Shown: positions 53,001-63,321 of the stretch, in pieces
Layout of the letters: every line of letters begins with the position of its first letter
How positions within the stretch are numbered: position 1 is the first letter of the stretch
Assembly: GCA_036873755.1 (NCBI GenBank)
Contig: JAVTVY010025079.1
Coordinates: 1 to 64,000 of the forward strand
DNA length: 64,000 nucleotides
Direction: 5' to 3'
Source: Hanleya hanleyi
Lineage: Eukaryota; Mollusca; Polyplacophora; Lepidopleurida; Hanleyidae
The notes under the pieces: generated by a model
Told to the model about the DNA's origin: nothing
What the model saw: only the letters and a program-made list of their open reading frames with translations
The model's database searches: none
Translations under genes and position numbers: made by a program

Positions 53001-53880
53001 GAGCTAAGGTGAACTTCATACCAAATTGTCATTTCTGTAAGTTAAGCAATATAATTTGACGAAAGTTGGTGAATTGTTCCCCTTACTTACGATACCCAAT
53101 TGTTGCGTTTGTTGTTATGATACATGTCCTATAATTCGATACCAAATATTATTCTTTTGCAATCATGATTATAATGCGTTACTTGTCTATTTATTATCAA
53201 TTTGTAAATTATTTAGGCTAGTTACTAGAAGTAATCAGCTTATTTTTTTTTGCTTATTAAGAAAGTCGTAGGCTACATGACCTGTATGCAAATTAGCGGT
53301 TGAACCACTGACAAGGCTGTGGATTATAGTCCTTGATATATAATAAGCAATTCAAAGATCTTGTGACAGATATGCGTGCTGTTCAATGAAACTGATTTTA
53401 GCCGAAGACACTGACTGATTGTCTATCGTCAGCTTTTTTTAAGCGACTGAACGGTAGATGAAAATAGTTTTCCATGTGGTGACGGAAGATAAATTGGCAA
53501 TTATTCGCACTGTCTAAACGGCAGCAATAATGCATTCCACCGAACATCTCAGAGAATTTGCAAATGGACTCCAAAGTTCCTCAAGGCTGGGTTGTTATGT
53601 GAGATCGAAGATTGAAAAATGTGACAGAGATCACAGTCTCTTAGCGCATACGTATTTTTAAAAAGTCACAAGAACAAGAAGAAGAAGAACAGCAACAACA
53701 ACAACAACTTCCGTGGACCTGCATGCCGCAGGTAAAAAGTTCGATGAAATTGGAAAGGCTTCAGTCAATATGTGTGGGGATTGGAATTGATTTTTAAACC
53801 CAAATATTGATATAAGTATATATCTCTGTCATCCCGAATTCCAGAGATGCTGTTTTGAAGCCAATAAAAGATAAAGATTA
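50016..53880. other. No gene recognised; small hairpin at 50096-50136
   Basis: ACCCCATGCTT and AAGCATGGGGT form a small inverted repeat around an AT run near 50098-50133. Frames such as 50483-50752 (-), 50108-50416 (-), 51099-51350 (+) and 51412-51654 (+) have no motifs and opposite-strand rivals. A C run lies at 52843-52853. No repeat family identified in the remainder. Confidence 0.45.
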
Positions 53881-53884
53881 CATG

Positions 53885-54300
53885 GCTATTTGGACGATAA
53901 TACAGGGAATTGGAACGAAGAGAGATACACATGGAGAAGAAGAAATAAAAGAAAACAGACAATATTCAATATATTGCTACTCGTGCAGATATTAACAGAG
54001 GATGCAGCGATATTGGAAGGACTAATCGGCTATCAAAAGATAAGTACTGCACTAAAAGCACTGATGAACAATGAGAAAAACACCGGGGTTGGACGGGTTT
54101 CCTGCAGACCTTTATCAAATGTTTTAGTAGAACCACAGAGAGTTTGCAGTAAGATAGCTAATGAAGGATTTATTAAAGCAGAACTAGCAATATCACAAAA
54201 GTATAGAATCATTACGTGTCTCCTCAAGCCAAATAAACAACAGAATCTATTAAAGAATTGACACCTGATCAACTCCATGTAGTCCATAAAACCAGCTGGA
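53885..54300 (+). pseudogene. LINE (non-LTR) reverse transcriptase fragment, L1/Tx1-like
   Basis: Frame 53890-54261 reads EERYTWRR..., then LTEDAAILEG and ISTALKALMNN, the usual stretch ahead of RT motif 1. A shift puts the motif TPGLDGFPADLYQMF in another frame at 54080-54124. After return, AISQKYRIITCLLKPNK and LLKN match the motif before the RT palm (normally followed by WRPISLLN, here lost). Frameshifts and a stop make it dead, and it is truncated at both ends. The L1/Tx1 affiliation is from motif style only. Confidence 0.8.
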
Positions 54301-54880
54301 TAAGAAGGTTGGTATGCGCGAACCAAAAATAACACAATTTTGTGTATGCACTCATGAGAAAATTAATACTGTTGGACCAGAATTCCTTCCACAAATAATA
54401 AAACAACTCAAACATACCTTCCAATCCTGTCTTAATGTTCAAAGACGAAATAAACCAGGATCCATAGATGACATATACAGCGAGTCACGATGCAGCAATT
54501 TCAAGTTTCCATTCTTTTTCATCAAACATTGGTATGATGATCATATTAGATATTTACGGGAAACGAAAATGGAAAATTATTAGAGTTTGCCGCTGTGAGG
54601 AAAAATATACAAGATCAAAGGAAATTTTCTTGACTATGCTAAACTCGTCAAGCATTTCAGCAGATTAGGGAAAAAATCATCAAAGACTATCTTTTTACTT
54701 CCATGCAAAAATGAGAAAGCGTCCTAAATATGACTAGAAGGTAACTGAAATGAAAACAGCGCTTTGTCTTGTATTTTAATACTACAATTTCTACCAACAA
54801 TTTTTTCTACTAAGCCTTTTTCACCGCATTTTAAACCTTTACATAGTGATGTAAACCTTTTAAACCTACGTGTAAATCTT
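54301..54880. other. No gene recognised
   Basis: Frame 54314-54583 has no reverse transcriptase motif and is not clearly LINE-derived. Confidence 0.4.
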
Positions 54881-54883
54881 TAA

Positions 54884-55045
54884 GTGAGTGAGTGAGTGAG
54901 TAGGATTTAACGTCGTTTTCAACATTTTTTCAGTCATATCCCGACGGTGCCATCATGTGCCAGAACGCGAGAGTGTCCACAGTTCCTATTATCTTGGACA
55001 CTGATCAGCCCAGCCAGTACAGCACCACCTCGATATAAATCTTTA
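54884..55045 (+). repeat. SINE-like interspersed repeat (GTGAGTGAG head)
   Basis: A (GTGA)n start, then GGATTTAACGTCGTTTTCAA, ATTTTTTCAGTCATATCCCG, CGAGAGTGTCCAC and CACTGATCAGCCC. This layout (GAGTGAG, TTTAACGTCG, CAACATTTCAG, a later CTGATCA block) is common in gastropod genomes (family resemblance recalled, not searched). Confidence 0.6.
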
Positions 55046-55690
55046 CAACACCGTTTAACCTCGGTGTAGATCTTTTAACCTCGGTTTAAACATAACCGTG
55101 GTGTAAACATTTTGAGTCAAATGTAGGCCCTATACAACTGTAAGTAAGAGAGAAGCAGTATAGTCACGGGATATAGACGTAGGTTTTGCCGGGGGAGGTA
55201 ACTCTTGATTCCGACAGATGACGCCACCAGCTCAAGAGACCAAAATCTTTTCAACATCCGGATGACGTCATGTGTGACTTCACTTCAGGTGTGACTCCAT
55301 CGGGCGTGACCTTGGAGCGGGGGCCTTTTCAACATCCGGGGTTTCGGGTTTCCCCACTGGATTTCCCCCCGGGCCCGACCGCACGCCTGCGCGGGTTATC
55401 CGGCCGCACGCCTGCGCGGGTTGTCCGGCCGCACGCAAGAACACCTCGTCTGGCACCTACGTGTCTGTGTGAGTGAGCTCACGTGCCGAACACCTGGCTC
55501 CGCGAAGAATTTTTATATGCAGCTTATGATCAAACTGTATGTTTACTCAATCTCGAAACCAGAGCTATCCGGTCCTGTCCTCCCTACTAGGCTCTGGGAC
55601 GGCGCTCAGGCGTACGATCGATCATTGGCTAGCACACAAAACCCTAGAATTCAGAACATAACGAGGGCGTCTCTGTGGAGATAATGTCGA
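55046..55690. other. No gene; GC-rich tract and short dispersed-repeat pieces
   Basis: 55190-55255 (GGGAGGTAACTCTTGATTCC ... CCACCAGCTCAAGAG) is inverted relative to 40440-40530. 55376-55435 repeats CCGCACGCCTGCGCGGGTT twice. GTGAGCTCACGTGCCGAACA (55468) recurs at 56067. Confidence 0.55.
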
Positions 55691-56550
55691 TGTCCCGACG
55701 TCATGGATGTTACGAGCGCGTCTGCGCGATGACGGACTCAATATGCATTCTTGCGAAATATTTTCTATTATGACGTCAAGACGCCATGACGCTTGCCATG
55801 CAAGTGACTCGTGACTGACGTTTCACAAGGAATTGGATATGTTCCAATGGAACAGGAAGAGGACACGTGAACGAATTTTTCAATGCATTATGGGACCCAC
55901 TTTCAGTGAGCGTGGTCCCAGGGGTTCGTAGGAGCGGCCAATTTTCCAGCGGAGAGCGACCCCTGGTGGCGAGGTTGTATGTTTACTATCCATAATAATA
56001 ACCTAATATGATCAGATTGTATGTTTGCTGTCCATAATAAAAACCTAGTATGTTCAGGTTGTGAGTGAGTGAGCTCACGTGCCGAACACCTGACTCCGCT
56101 TTTCTTTTAAAAATTCTTCGCTGGCGTCTCGGTGCGGAAAAAGAATTTACTGTGGACAAGGTCACCAAGTTCGTTCGAGATGTCAGCCACCATGTTCGAA
56201 AATGCGTTGTCTTCTTGCTGAATTCAGAGCTGTATTCATAGTTATATATTTTTACACCCTGGTGACTGCTTTTCTTATTCAACCGTAAGTCAAATTTATT
56301 ACAAAACTTATTACGTTGTGTCACTGATCGACACCTCAGCACTCGAAAACTGGTGTTTTCATAATGTGTGTTGTTTTTCATCGATGCATTTTTGGTTTAT
56401 TTCTTATTTCGCTGCCTCACCCCTCACTTCACATTAATGCTAAAAATGTTCTCCGGCATGTCCTATGACAGACATCAATCTCGATCCGTGATGAAAACAC
56501 GGAAAAAATCCACCCATATAATAACGTCGTTGTTGTTGTTGTTGTTGTTG
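55691..56550. other. No gene recognised; ~43-bp triplicate at 55970-56060
   Basis: GTTGTATGTTTACTATCCAT, GATTGTATGTTTGCTGTCCA and a shortened third unit follow one another. The 131-codon frame at 55986-56381 (-) begins in this repeat and has no motif. Confidence 0.45.
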
Positions 56551-56574
56551 TCATTGTTTATTTTCTGGCTTGAA

Positions 56575-56724
56575 ACAAGCCTACGTTTATGTATACTATG
56601 ATTGTCTTTTTGAATTTGGTGCTAATACTGTTATATGGAATATGGAATAGGTCTTTGGATTATGGACGCGGATATTCTCTAATGGACGACGGCTGAATTA
56701 TGAATGACGGACCAGACGCTTGTA
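56575..56724 (+). mobile_element. 3'-terminal fragment of an RT retroelement (copy 3)
   Basis: Homologous to 48560-48709: TATACTATGATT, TGCTAATACTGTTATATGG, TTTGGATTATGGACGCGG, TAATGGACGACGGCTGAA and ACGCTTGTAATT. The homology to the 48-kb copy stops at the same 3' point, defining the element end. Confidence 0.7.
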
Positions 56725-56729
56725 ATTCG

Positions 56730-57560
56730 AGTCATTTCTTGTTTCCAAGACTGTTTTCATTACTCCAAATGTATACGAACATATTCTATGACATGTCTTC
56801 TAAGACACATCAGTCTCTGCCCATCGAACTATAGCCTATTAGTCGTCAGATCAATTTACCGAACAAAGGGGGGGATATACATGTAAAAATTTTGTAAATG
56901 CATGTTTTAGTTTTGGTTCAAATTCGTATTTTTCTGCATGTTTGGGCCTGTATCCACAAAGCTTCCACTGACATATAATGTAGATAGCAAACCTATCTCT
57001 TAGTCTGTAAAGCCCAAATTGTATGAAAATTCAATGCAAACAACATATATATATATTCATGCAAACTTCATATTTGTATTTTCAGTCATTTCTTGTTTCC
57101 AAGACTGTTTTCATTACTCCAAATGTATGCGAACATATTCTATGACATGTCTTCTAACACACATCAGTCTCGGCCGATCGAACTATAGCCTATTAGTCGT
57201 CAAATCAAGAACTGAACAAAGGTGGGCATGGTCCATATACATGTATAATATTTTTTTTGGTAAAATGCATGTTTTTAGTTTTGGTTCAAATTCATATTTT
57301 TCTGCACGTTTGGGCCTGGAAAAGTATCCACCAACTTCCACTGACATATAATGTAGATGGCAAACCTATCTCTTAGTCTGTAAAGCCCAAATCGTATGAA
57401 AATTCAATGCAAACAACATACTATTTTATGCAAAATTCATATTTACTTTTGGGTCAAATTCATATTTTCATGCTTGATTGGGACTGCAAATGCATTGAAA
57501 AACTTCCACCTATGTCTCGTAGCCCATAAGACTTCCACGTAGTCTGCGGAATCAAAATTC
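56730..57560 (+). repeat. ~356-bp tandem duplication plus partial third unit
   Basis: 56730-57085 and 57086-57440 share TCATTTCTTGTTTCCAAGAC, ATTCTATGACATGTCTTC, AACTATAGCCTATTAGTCG and CATATAATGTAGATAGCAAA. A shorter third unit follows. The unit starts directly after the RT element end, so it may be flank or cargo. Confidence 0.85.
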
Positions 57561-57930
57561 TGCGCAGCACAACATACCGTCAAATTCATGCACATGTATC
57601 ATGTCGTATGGTTGGCTTTTTTTCTGCAAATTCATGTTTTCCTGCCTGTGTCGGACTGGAAAACCATCAAAAACTTCTGCAAACATGTCACTCTGTCCAT
57701 GAACCTTTCATGTAGTTTGAGAAATCAAAATTTTTCAATAATCGACACATTGTACTATTCCAATGTTGTTGTGGTTGTTAAACAAAAGTCCTGCAGATGC
57801 TATCTTCTAGGATATGCTAGGTTTGAGTCCTGGGGGATTTAAAAAAACAACCCTTTCACATTTACGGAATAGCACGCGTCATTATTTTTATTCAGCATTG
57901 CCTTTTCAACGCTTTTTTGGTTATAATCAT
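57561..57930. other. No gene recognised
   Basis: Short AT-rich stretch between two tandem arrays. Confidence 0.4.
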
Positions 57931-57934
57931 TACA

Positions 57935-59125
57935 ACACATATAAGGGAAGTGGGAAGAGGTGCCGACATACTGACAGAGCCACATGACTTCACAGTATAG
58001 TCTTCTGATTAACCTATTCTGAAGCACATACCAAGAATCAAACGATTCGTGATATGTGTTGTATCTCAGGTACGCTTTTATTGTACCTGTTCATGTGGCA
58101 ACTTAGATGACATGACCACACGACAGCACCGGCATACGCGGTATTAGATACCAATCTAGAGAGCTATGATGGAAATGCTCTGACAACTCGTATATTGGTA
58201 ATTGGTGAGCTGTTTTGCTGTGACAACTCGTACACTGGGGATTGGTGAGCTGTATCGTCGTCAGATGAAAATGATGGCATTTAACACAAAAGACTAGTCT
58301 GTAAGGCTCGATGTCGACCCAGCATCAACTTCCCACAAATGCCAACATATATCAAAGACCAAAGGTCTGTACAGGGGGCAGGCCTCGAGGTTGAAACGTC
58401 CACCAGCAGAATATCGCCATATACAGGTAAAAATTACAACACATATAAGGGAAGTGGGAAGAGGTGCCGACATACTGACAGAGCCAGATGACTTCACAGT
58501 ATAGTCTTCTGGTTAACCTATTCTGAAACACATACCAAGAATCAAACGATTCGTGATATGTGTTGTATCTCAGGTACGCTTTTATTTTGTACCTGTTCAT
58601 GTGGCAACTTGGATGACATGACCACACGGCCCCTAGCACCGGCATAAGCGGTATAGATACAAATCTAGAGTGCTATGATGGAAATGCTCTGACAACTCGT
58701 GAGCTGTTTCGCTGTGACAACTGGTACACTGCCGGGGATTGGTGAGCTGTATCGTCGTCAGATGAAAATGACGGCATTTAACACAAAATACTAGTCTGTA
58801 AGGCCCAATGTCGACCCAGCATCAACTTCCCACAAATACCAACATATATCAAAGACCGAAAGATCTGTACAGGGGGCGGGCCTCGGGGACGAAACGTCCA
58901 CCAGCTGAATCTCGCCATATACAGATAAAAATTACAACACATATAAGGGATGTGGGAAGAGGTGCCGACATACTGACAGAGCCACATGACTTCACAGTAT
59001 AGTCTTCTGGTTAACCTATTCTAAAGCGCATACCAAGAATCAAACGATTCGTGATATGTGTTGTATCTCAGGTACGCTTTTATTGTACCTGTTCATGTGG
59101 CAACTTGGATGACATGACCACCATA
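57935..59125 (+). repeat. Tandem array of ~497-bp units, 2.4 copies
   Basis: Units begin ATATAAGGGAAGTGGGAAGA near 57939, 58443 and 58939. Shared blocks are GCCGACATACTGACAGAGCC, AATCAAACGATTCGTGATAT and GACGAAACGTCCACCAGC or its variants. The antiparallel frames at 58778-58987 (-) and 58808-59002 (+) read the same block; neither is demonstrably coding. Confidence 0.92.
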
Positions 59126-59344
59126 TCGCACCATTTAGTACCATATAGTACCAGTACCATGTTTTTCATCACTAAAATGACACAATTTTCCGTCGGAATA
59201 CCAGTTGACTTGTAACCAGTATAGAATATGCTGAATATGCAGAGAGTTAGTGTGGGTTATAATTTCCAATATAACAAAGCTAGCTATAGCTCCTAATTCT
59301 GTAGAATTAACATTTGTGTCAAAATTGCCTATATCTATATACAT

Positions 59345-59610
59345 GTATTCAATTCATCATCATTCAATAATTCATAATTCTTTAATTCGCCATTCTATAA
59401 GCCACCATTATCCTCCAATTCACCATTAATTAATTCACTGTTCTTTGATTTACCATTATTATTCAGTTCACCGTTATATAACTCACCATTATTCTTTGTG
59501 CATGTCCTTGTACTCCGTGCATGTCCATGTATTCTTTGCATATCCCTGTACATGTACGATGTACCTATACATGTACTATGAACACAGTATCCTGATAATA
59601 TATATATCAC
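59345..59610. repeat. AATTCACCATTATTCTT and GTGCATGTCCATGTA minisatellites
   Basis: An ATTCACCATTA-type short repeat to about 59490 is followed by CATGTCCATGTATTCTTTGC units. It ends with ACAGTATCCTGATAATATAT, repeated at 60236, so the blocks 59.50-59.61 and 60.11-60.26 kb are duplicated. Confidence 0.75.
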
Positions 59611-59950
59611 GGTGATGTAGCGTTAGTCAGCCTACCTGGCTGGTGCTTCACACATTTATCGTTGTGAATTGTTGATTAATTCTTAATTGTAAGAAATTAC
59701 ATGTAGCTTGTCAGTATTTATATTCTTATTTTAGTCTTTCTCTTATTTTGATACCAATGATTACATTAACACCAAGAACGATATTGTTGTTGCCGTTCAA
59801 TATCGGTCTGACGCTTATATGGAGCCGTATTCAAGGTAATCGACACAAACATTGGATATAAATATTATAGAATACCTGTCCCGTATTATACAATATCTGT
59901 CCTGTATTATATAATATCAGTCCAGTACTATACCTTATCTGTGCTGTATT
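59611..59950. other. No gene recognised
   Basis: A short CTGTCCTGTATTATA-type repetition occurs at 59873-59955. No coding signal. Confidence 0.4.
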
Positions 59951-59959
59951 ATACAAAAA

Positions 59960-60261
59960 TGTCCATGAGCCTGTACATGTAATCTGTCAATGTACATGTT
60001 GCTTGCCATATAAATGTACTCTGTGCGTATCCATTTATACATACCCCGTTCATGTTCATGTATATACACTCTGTTCATGTCGCTATATATCTGAAATATT
60101 TCGGAATGCGACGTTAAACCTTTTCTCCCTCGCCATGTACATGCACTCTGTCCATGCAAACGTACATATACCTTCCGCATGTTCATATTCATGTACTCTG
60201 TGCATGTCCATGCACATGTACTCTTGCGGGAACATCACAGTATCCTGATAATATATATATA
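59960..60261. repeat. CATGTACTCTGTGCATGTCC minisatellite, second block
   Basis: About ten loose units. ATTTCGGAATGCGACGTTAAACC (60097) is a SINE-like piece. The block ends with the same ACAGTATCCTGATAATATAT as at 59.59 kb, immediately before the virus-like unit. Confidence 0.7.
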
Positions 60262-60380
60262 TCTTTAACCCAACGCCAAGCTCAACGCTTCAACGTCCTG
60301 GTGAATTAGCCCAAAAGCCCAAAAGCACATCGAAATGCAGTGACGCCCGTCAACGTCCGTCGTTACGCCTTAACGGCCTA
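60262..60380 (-). repeat. 3' module (tail B) of the right-hand virus-like unit, distal part
   Basis: On the plus strand: AACCCAACGCCAAGCTCAAC, GGTGAATTAGCCC, CGAAATGCAGTGACGCCCGT and CCTTAACGGCC. It equals the reverse complement of 38905-39020, with ~25 bp around the ATTTTCATGGAATT block missing. Separated from its proximal part (62440-62490) by the 2.06-kb insertion. Confidence 0.85.
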
Positions 60381-61030
60381 GGGTGCACTCCGGAGATTCT
60401 TTTATTCGGCATGGAATAGACTATGGATCCGTTTTTCGGCCACCAGTTGTCGCAAAACCTTCAACCCAAATCACTTACATGTATATATTTTCTGAAAGAG
60501 CATGATGAAACTATTATTTTAAGATATAACACGGCTATGTTATAGAAAAATTTAACTCGAACATTCTCCTCCATGCTTGCTTCATTTTTCCTAGAAAACC
60601 CCTTAAAAATGTCGAAAAATGGTCAAATTCGGCTCAATTTCCAGAAAAATCTGTAAGAGCGATTTCAATTAAACTTCTTACTCACGTTCCCTGGTCCGGT
60701 CTCAACTTAAAAAGGCAAAAAAAAGGGGTGTTAACCTAACCGTTTTTTGTCAGATTTTCTTCCCGTAAATGAGTCCCGATTTTTAGGCACACCCAAGGGG
60801 CATAACTGAGGCAGGACAAACTTTACTCCATGATCCCGATCAGCGTGTAGACGAAGCCAGCACTCGATTTGTACGTACTCGTTTGCAGCGTTGATAATGC
60901 TGAATAGGATGGCATTATAGATATAAGCTATTAAGAAGACAAGAAGAATTATGATGTAGCAGAACAAGGGCAGTCTATCGTATTATGAAATTAGAGAGGG
61001 GCCATTACTACGAAACTGCGGAGGGCCACC
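60381..61030. repeat. 650-bp direct repeat, copy 1
   Basis: Runs from GGGTGCACTCC to GGGCCACC, followed by TTAA. It includes a 78-codon minus-strand frame (60731-60967) also present in copy 2. Since the copies hardly differ, that frame's conservation carries no information on function. Confidence 0.95.
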
Positions 61031-61788
61031 TTAAGGGGCAGGATGTTTTTTACGAAATTAATTATTCACATGTATCGTAATCTCAGAGTGTTTGCGAGTA
61101 TGGCGGTATACAACACTTGCCAGTTATACATATTATTTTGTGAAATCCGACCGATAACTTTCCCCCTACCCTATCTTTGTTTTGATCAATTTTGCCAATT
61201 CTAGCAGGATTTTCGAGAACAAAACTCAAAATTAACCTATTTCTTCTTAATAATGGTCATCCATTCGGCAATATGAAGGCCGTGGTTACTTTTCCGCTTT
61301 CCAATGATAGCAGAAACGCGGGAAAATGCAAATAAGCGATGTAACCAAGTCAAATTATTGGTAATTTTGCACTCAATTTTCTCTTAGAAACATGGGAAAT
61401 ACTTCAGAAACTTGAGAAATAATTTGTAAAACCATAATAATATACATCCATTCCATCCTTTATGGACTGTAAATGGGTTCTCTTGTAAAGAAAATTTATA
61501 TATCATTCTGATAGGACCTCGTTCTGCCATAATATCCACCGAAATCTCAGTCCAGGGGGAGATAACTCCTGTATGGAATACAGTATGCAGTAACCTCAAT
61601 TGTATACTAATGGACACACTGTGGATTATTTTAATCGAACTCCTGGTCTTCTTTCCACCTGCTTCCGAAAATAGCGCTTCAGGTATAACTAGGCAGTCAA
61701 AATTAAACAATCTGGCGTAATGATACATCTCCGCTCCGTAACGGAGTCTACATTAAGATAATGCATAGACTCCACTATTATGCCTTAA
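61031..61788. other. Spacer bounded by TTAA on both sides
   Basis: TTAA at 61031-61034 and 61785-61788 frames a 750-bp inner segment beginning GGGGCAGG and ending ATTATGCC. This would fit a piggyBac-type insertion into the junction of a tandem dimer, but its inverted ends are too weak to be sure. The 114-codon frame at 61384-61728 (-) has no motif. Confidence 0.45.
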
Positions 61789-62439
61789 GGGTGCACTCCG
61801 GAGATTCTTTTATTCGGCATGGAATAGACTATGGGTCCGTTTTTCGGCCACCAGTTGTCGCAAAACCTTCAACCCAAATCACTTATATGTATATATTTTC
61901 TGAAAGAGCATGATGAAACTATTATTTTAAGATATAACACTGCTATGTTATAGAAAAATTTAACTCGAACATTCTCCTCCATGCTTGCTTCATTTTTCCT
62001 AGAAAACCCCTTAAAAATGTCGAAAAATGGTCAAATTCGGCTCAATTTCCAGAAAAATCTGTAAGAGCGATTTCAATTAAACTTCTTACTCACGTTCCCT
62101 GGTCCGGTCTCAACTTAAAAAGGCAAAAAAAAGGGGTGAAAACCTAACCGTTTTTTGTCAGATTTTCTTCCCGTAAATGAGTCCCGATTTTTAGGCACAC
62201 CCAAGGGGCATAACTGAGGCAGGACAAACTTTACTCCATGATCTCGATCAGCGTGTAGACGAAGCCAGCACTCGATTTGTACGTACTCGTTTGCAGCGTT
62301 GATAATGCTGAACAGGATGGCATTATAGATATAAGCTATTAAGAAGACAAGAAGAATTATGATGTAGCAGAACAAGGGCAGTCTATCGTATTATGAAATT
62401 AGAGGGGGGCCATTACTACGAAACTGCGGAGGGCCACCC
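61789..62439. repeat. 650-bp direct repeat, copy 2
   Basis: Nearly identical to 60381-61030. One visible difference is GTGAAAACC here against GTGTTAACC in copy 1 near the poly-A stretch. Confidence 0.95.
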
Positions 62440-62520
62440 TAGCATAACGCCTTGACGCCATGATATAGACAGATGAGAGAAAAACAACAACAACAACAAC
62501 AAGGATGAGAGATCAATCAT
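62440..62520 (-). repeat. 3' module (tail B), proximal part
   Basis: TAGCATAACGCCTTGACGCC and the (AAC)n run. It is the reverse complement of 38812-38902, continuing the module cut by the 2.06-kb insertion. Confidence 0.85.
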
Positions 62521-62526
62521 TTTATT
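62521..62526 (-). terminator. Polyadenylation signal AATAAA (minus strand)
   Basis: TTTATT on the plus strand in the context GGGGAGAATAAA (minus), identical to the signal after the ATPase gene at 38790. It is about 166 bp after the stop at 62692. Confidence 0.65.
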
Positions 62527-62691
62527 CTCCCCAATGTTACATCATACCCACGCTGGGGGAGCCGCGTTGGGTATGTTTACAATTCGAGAAGACTCTGTCA
62601 TATTCGTTCTTGCCCGTTAGATGTATTCTCGGCTGCTCTTATCCAATCAGAAGCCGTCTTTTCAGAAAGTTCCATCTTTGCTCGGTGTGAC

Positions 62692-63264
62692 CTAAGCATC
62701 GTCGGGCAGTTCAGGATATTGTTCGGGCAGCATGTCCTGAAACAGTTGTTAGTGCATTCTGATCGCATTTTCCAGGGCCTCGGTGGGTGGTAATCTCATA
62801 TCCTCTTCCAAGTGACGCTTGGTCTTCATGATGTACTTGTACGTGGGGTCGCCTTTCATTTCAAGCGGCAGCAGGCTATACCGTTTATAGATGGCCATGA
62901 CTGTTTTCCTGATGCAGGGGCGCATGTCGGTGTACGACTATTGTAAGTTATCCTGTCCGCCGTCTTCTATTTCCGCAGCATAACTACGAATAGCTTCATA
63001 CACAATACTATCCCAGAAGGTAGGTTCTGCTTCACTTTCCTGGGATGCAGGCTGACTATCTGAGGTCAAGCTCTCCGTATCAGTAGATAGACTCTCAGCA
63101 ATCTCGGTTTCGGTATCAGTCGATACACTTTCAGCAGTCTCTGTATCAGCATCCGCCTCAACGGACTCCTCGGAGTCTTCAATCTCATGTATATTTTTCT
63201 GGTGTCGCATCATATCGTAATGTCTGGTGAACGTGCGTTCGCACTCAAAGCAAGTATAAGCCAT
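62692..63264 (-). pseudogene. C2H2 zinc-finger, acidic-linker protein sharing the ATPase C-terminus
   Basis: Start ATG at 63264 (MAYTC). Residues 5-26 form a C2H2 finger with the same spacing as the ATPase gene (C-x2-C-x12-H-x4-H). About 60 residues of almost only E, D, S, T and A follow (to ~63030), then WDSIVYEAIRSYAAE and IEDGGQDNLQ. From there it aligns with the last ~90 codons of the 37.6-kb ATPase. The P-loop, Walker B and YGYLF regions are absent. A C-to-T-type nonsense codon at 62938-62940 (Q to stop) precedes an otherwise well preserved tail, with another stop further on. It is either an internal-deletion derivative of the ATPase or a separate DNA-binding, acidic protein built from the same ends. 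A truncated product ending at 62938 could still be made. Confidence 0.75.
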
Positions 63265-63310
63265 GTTGACGGTTGAACGTCGACTGTGCGTGTTTTGGAA
63301 ATACACTTGC

Positions 63311-63317
63311 TTTTATA
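63311..63317 (-). promoter_or_regulatory. TATA box of the zinc-finger gene
   Basis: TATAAAA on the minus strand (context GTCTATAAAAGC), 47 bp upstream of the ATG at 63264. Transcription would start ~20 bp before the start codon, giving a very short leader, a layout common in compact viral genes. Confidence 0.7.
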
Positions 63318-63321
63318 GACA

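Larger units (their letters stand above)
60381..62439. mobile_element. 2.06-kb DNA element inserted at TA, with 650-bp internal direct repeats
   Basis: Ends GGGTGCACTCCGG and CCGCAGTTT-complement/GGGCCACCC, flanked by TA on both sides (60379-60380 and 62440-62441). The homologous empty site at 38.90 kb has a single TA, so insertion with TA duplication is demonstrated within the window. It consists of copy 1 (60381-61030), a spacer (61031-61788) and copy 2 (61789-62439). The copies are nearly identical. TA target and short imperfect inverted ends suggest a Tc1/mariner-like non-autonomous element (inference). No transposase is seen. Confidence 0.8.

Noticed and set aside
54314..54583. Continuation of the LINE reverse transcriptase
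   Set aside because: No palm or thumb motifs (no YxDD block) are visible; similarity to LINE proteins stops near 54260.
60381..62439. LTR retrotransposon reading of the 650-bp direct repeats
   Set aside because: The empty site shows the insertion includes GGG and CCC outside the TG/CA pair and duplicates TA only; no primer-binding site or pol motif is seen between the repeats.
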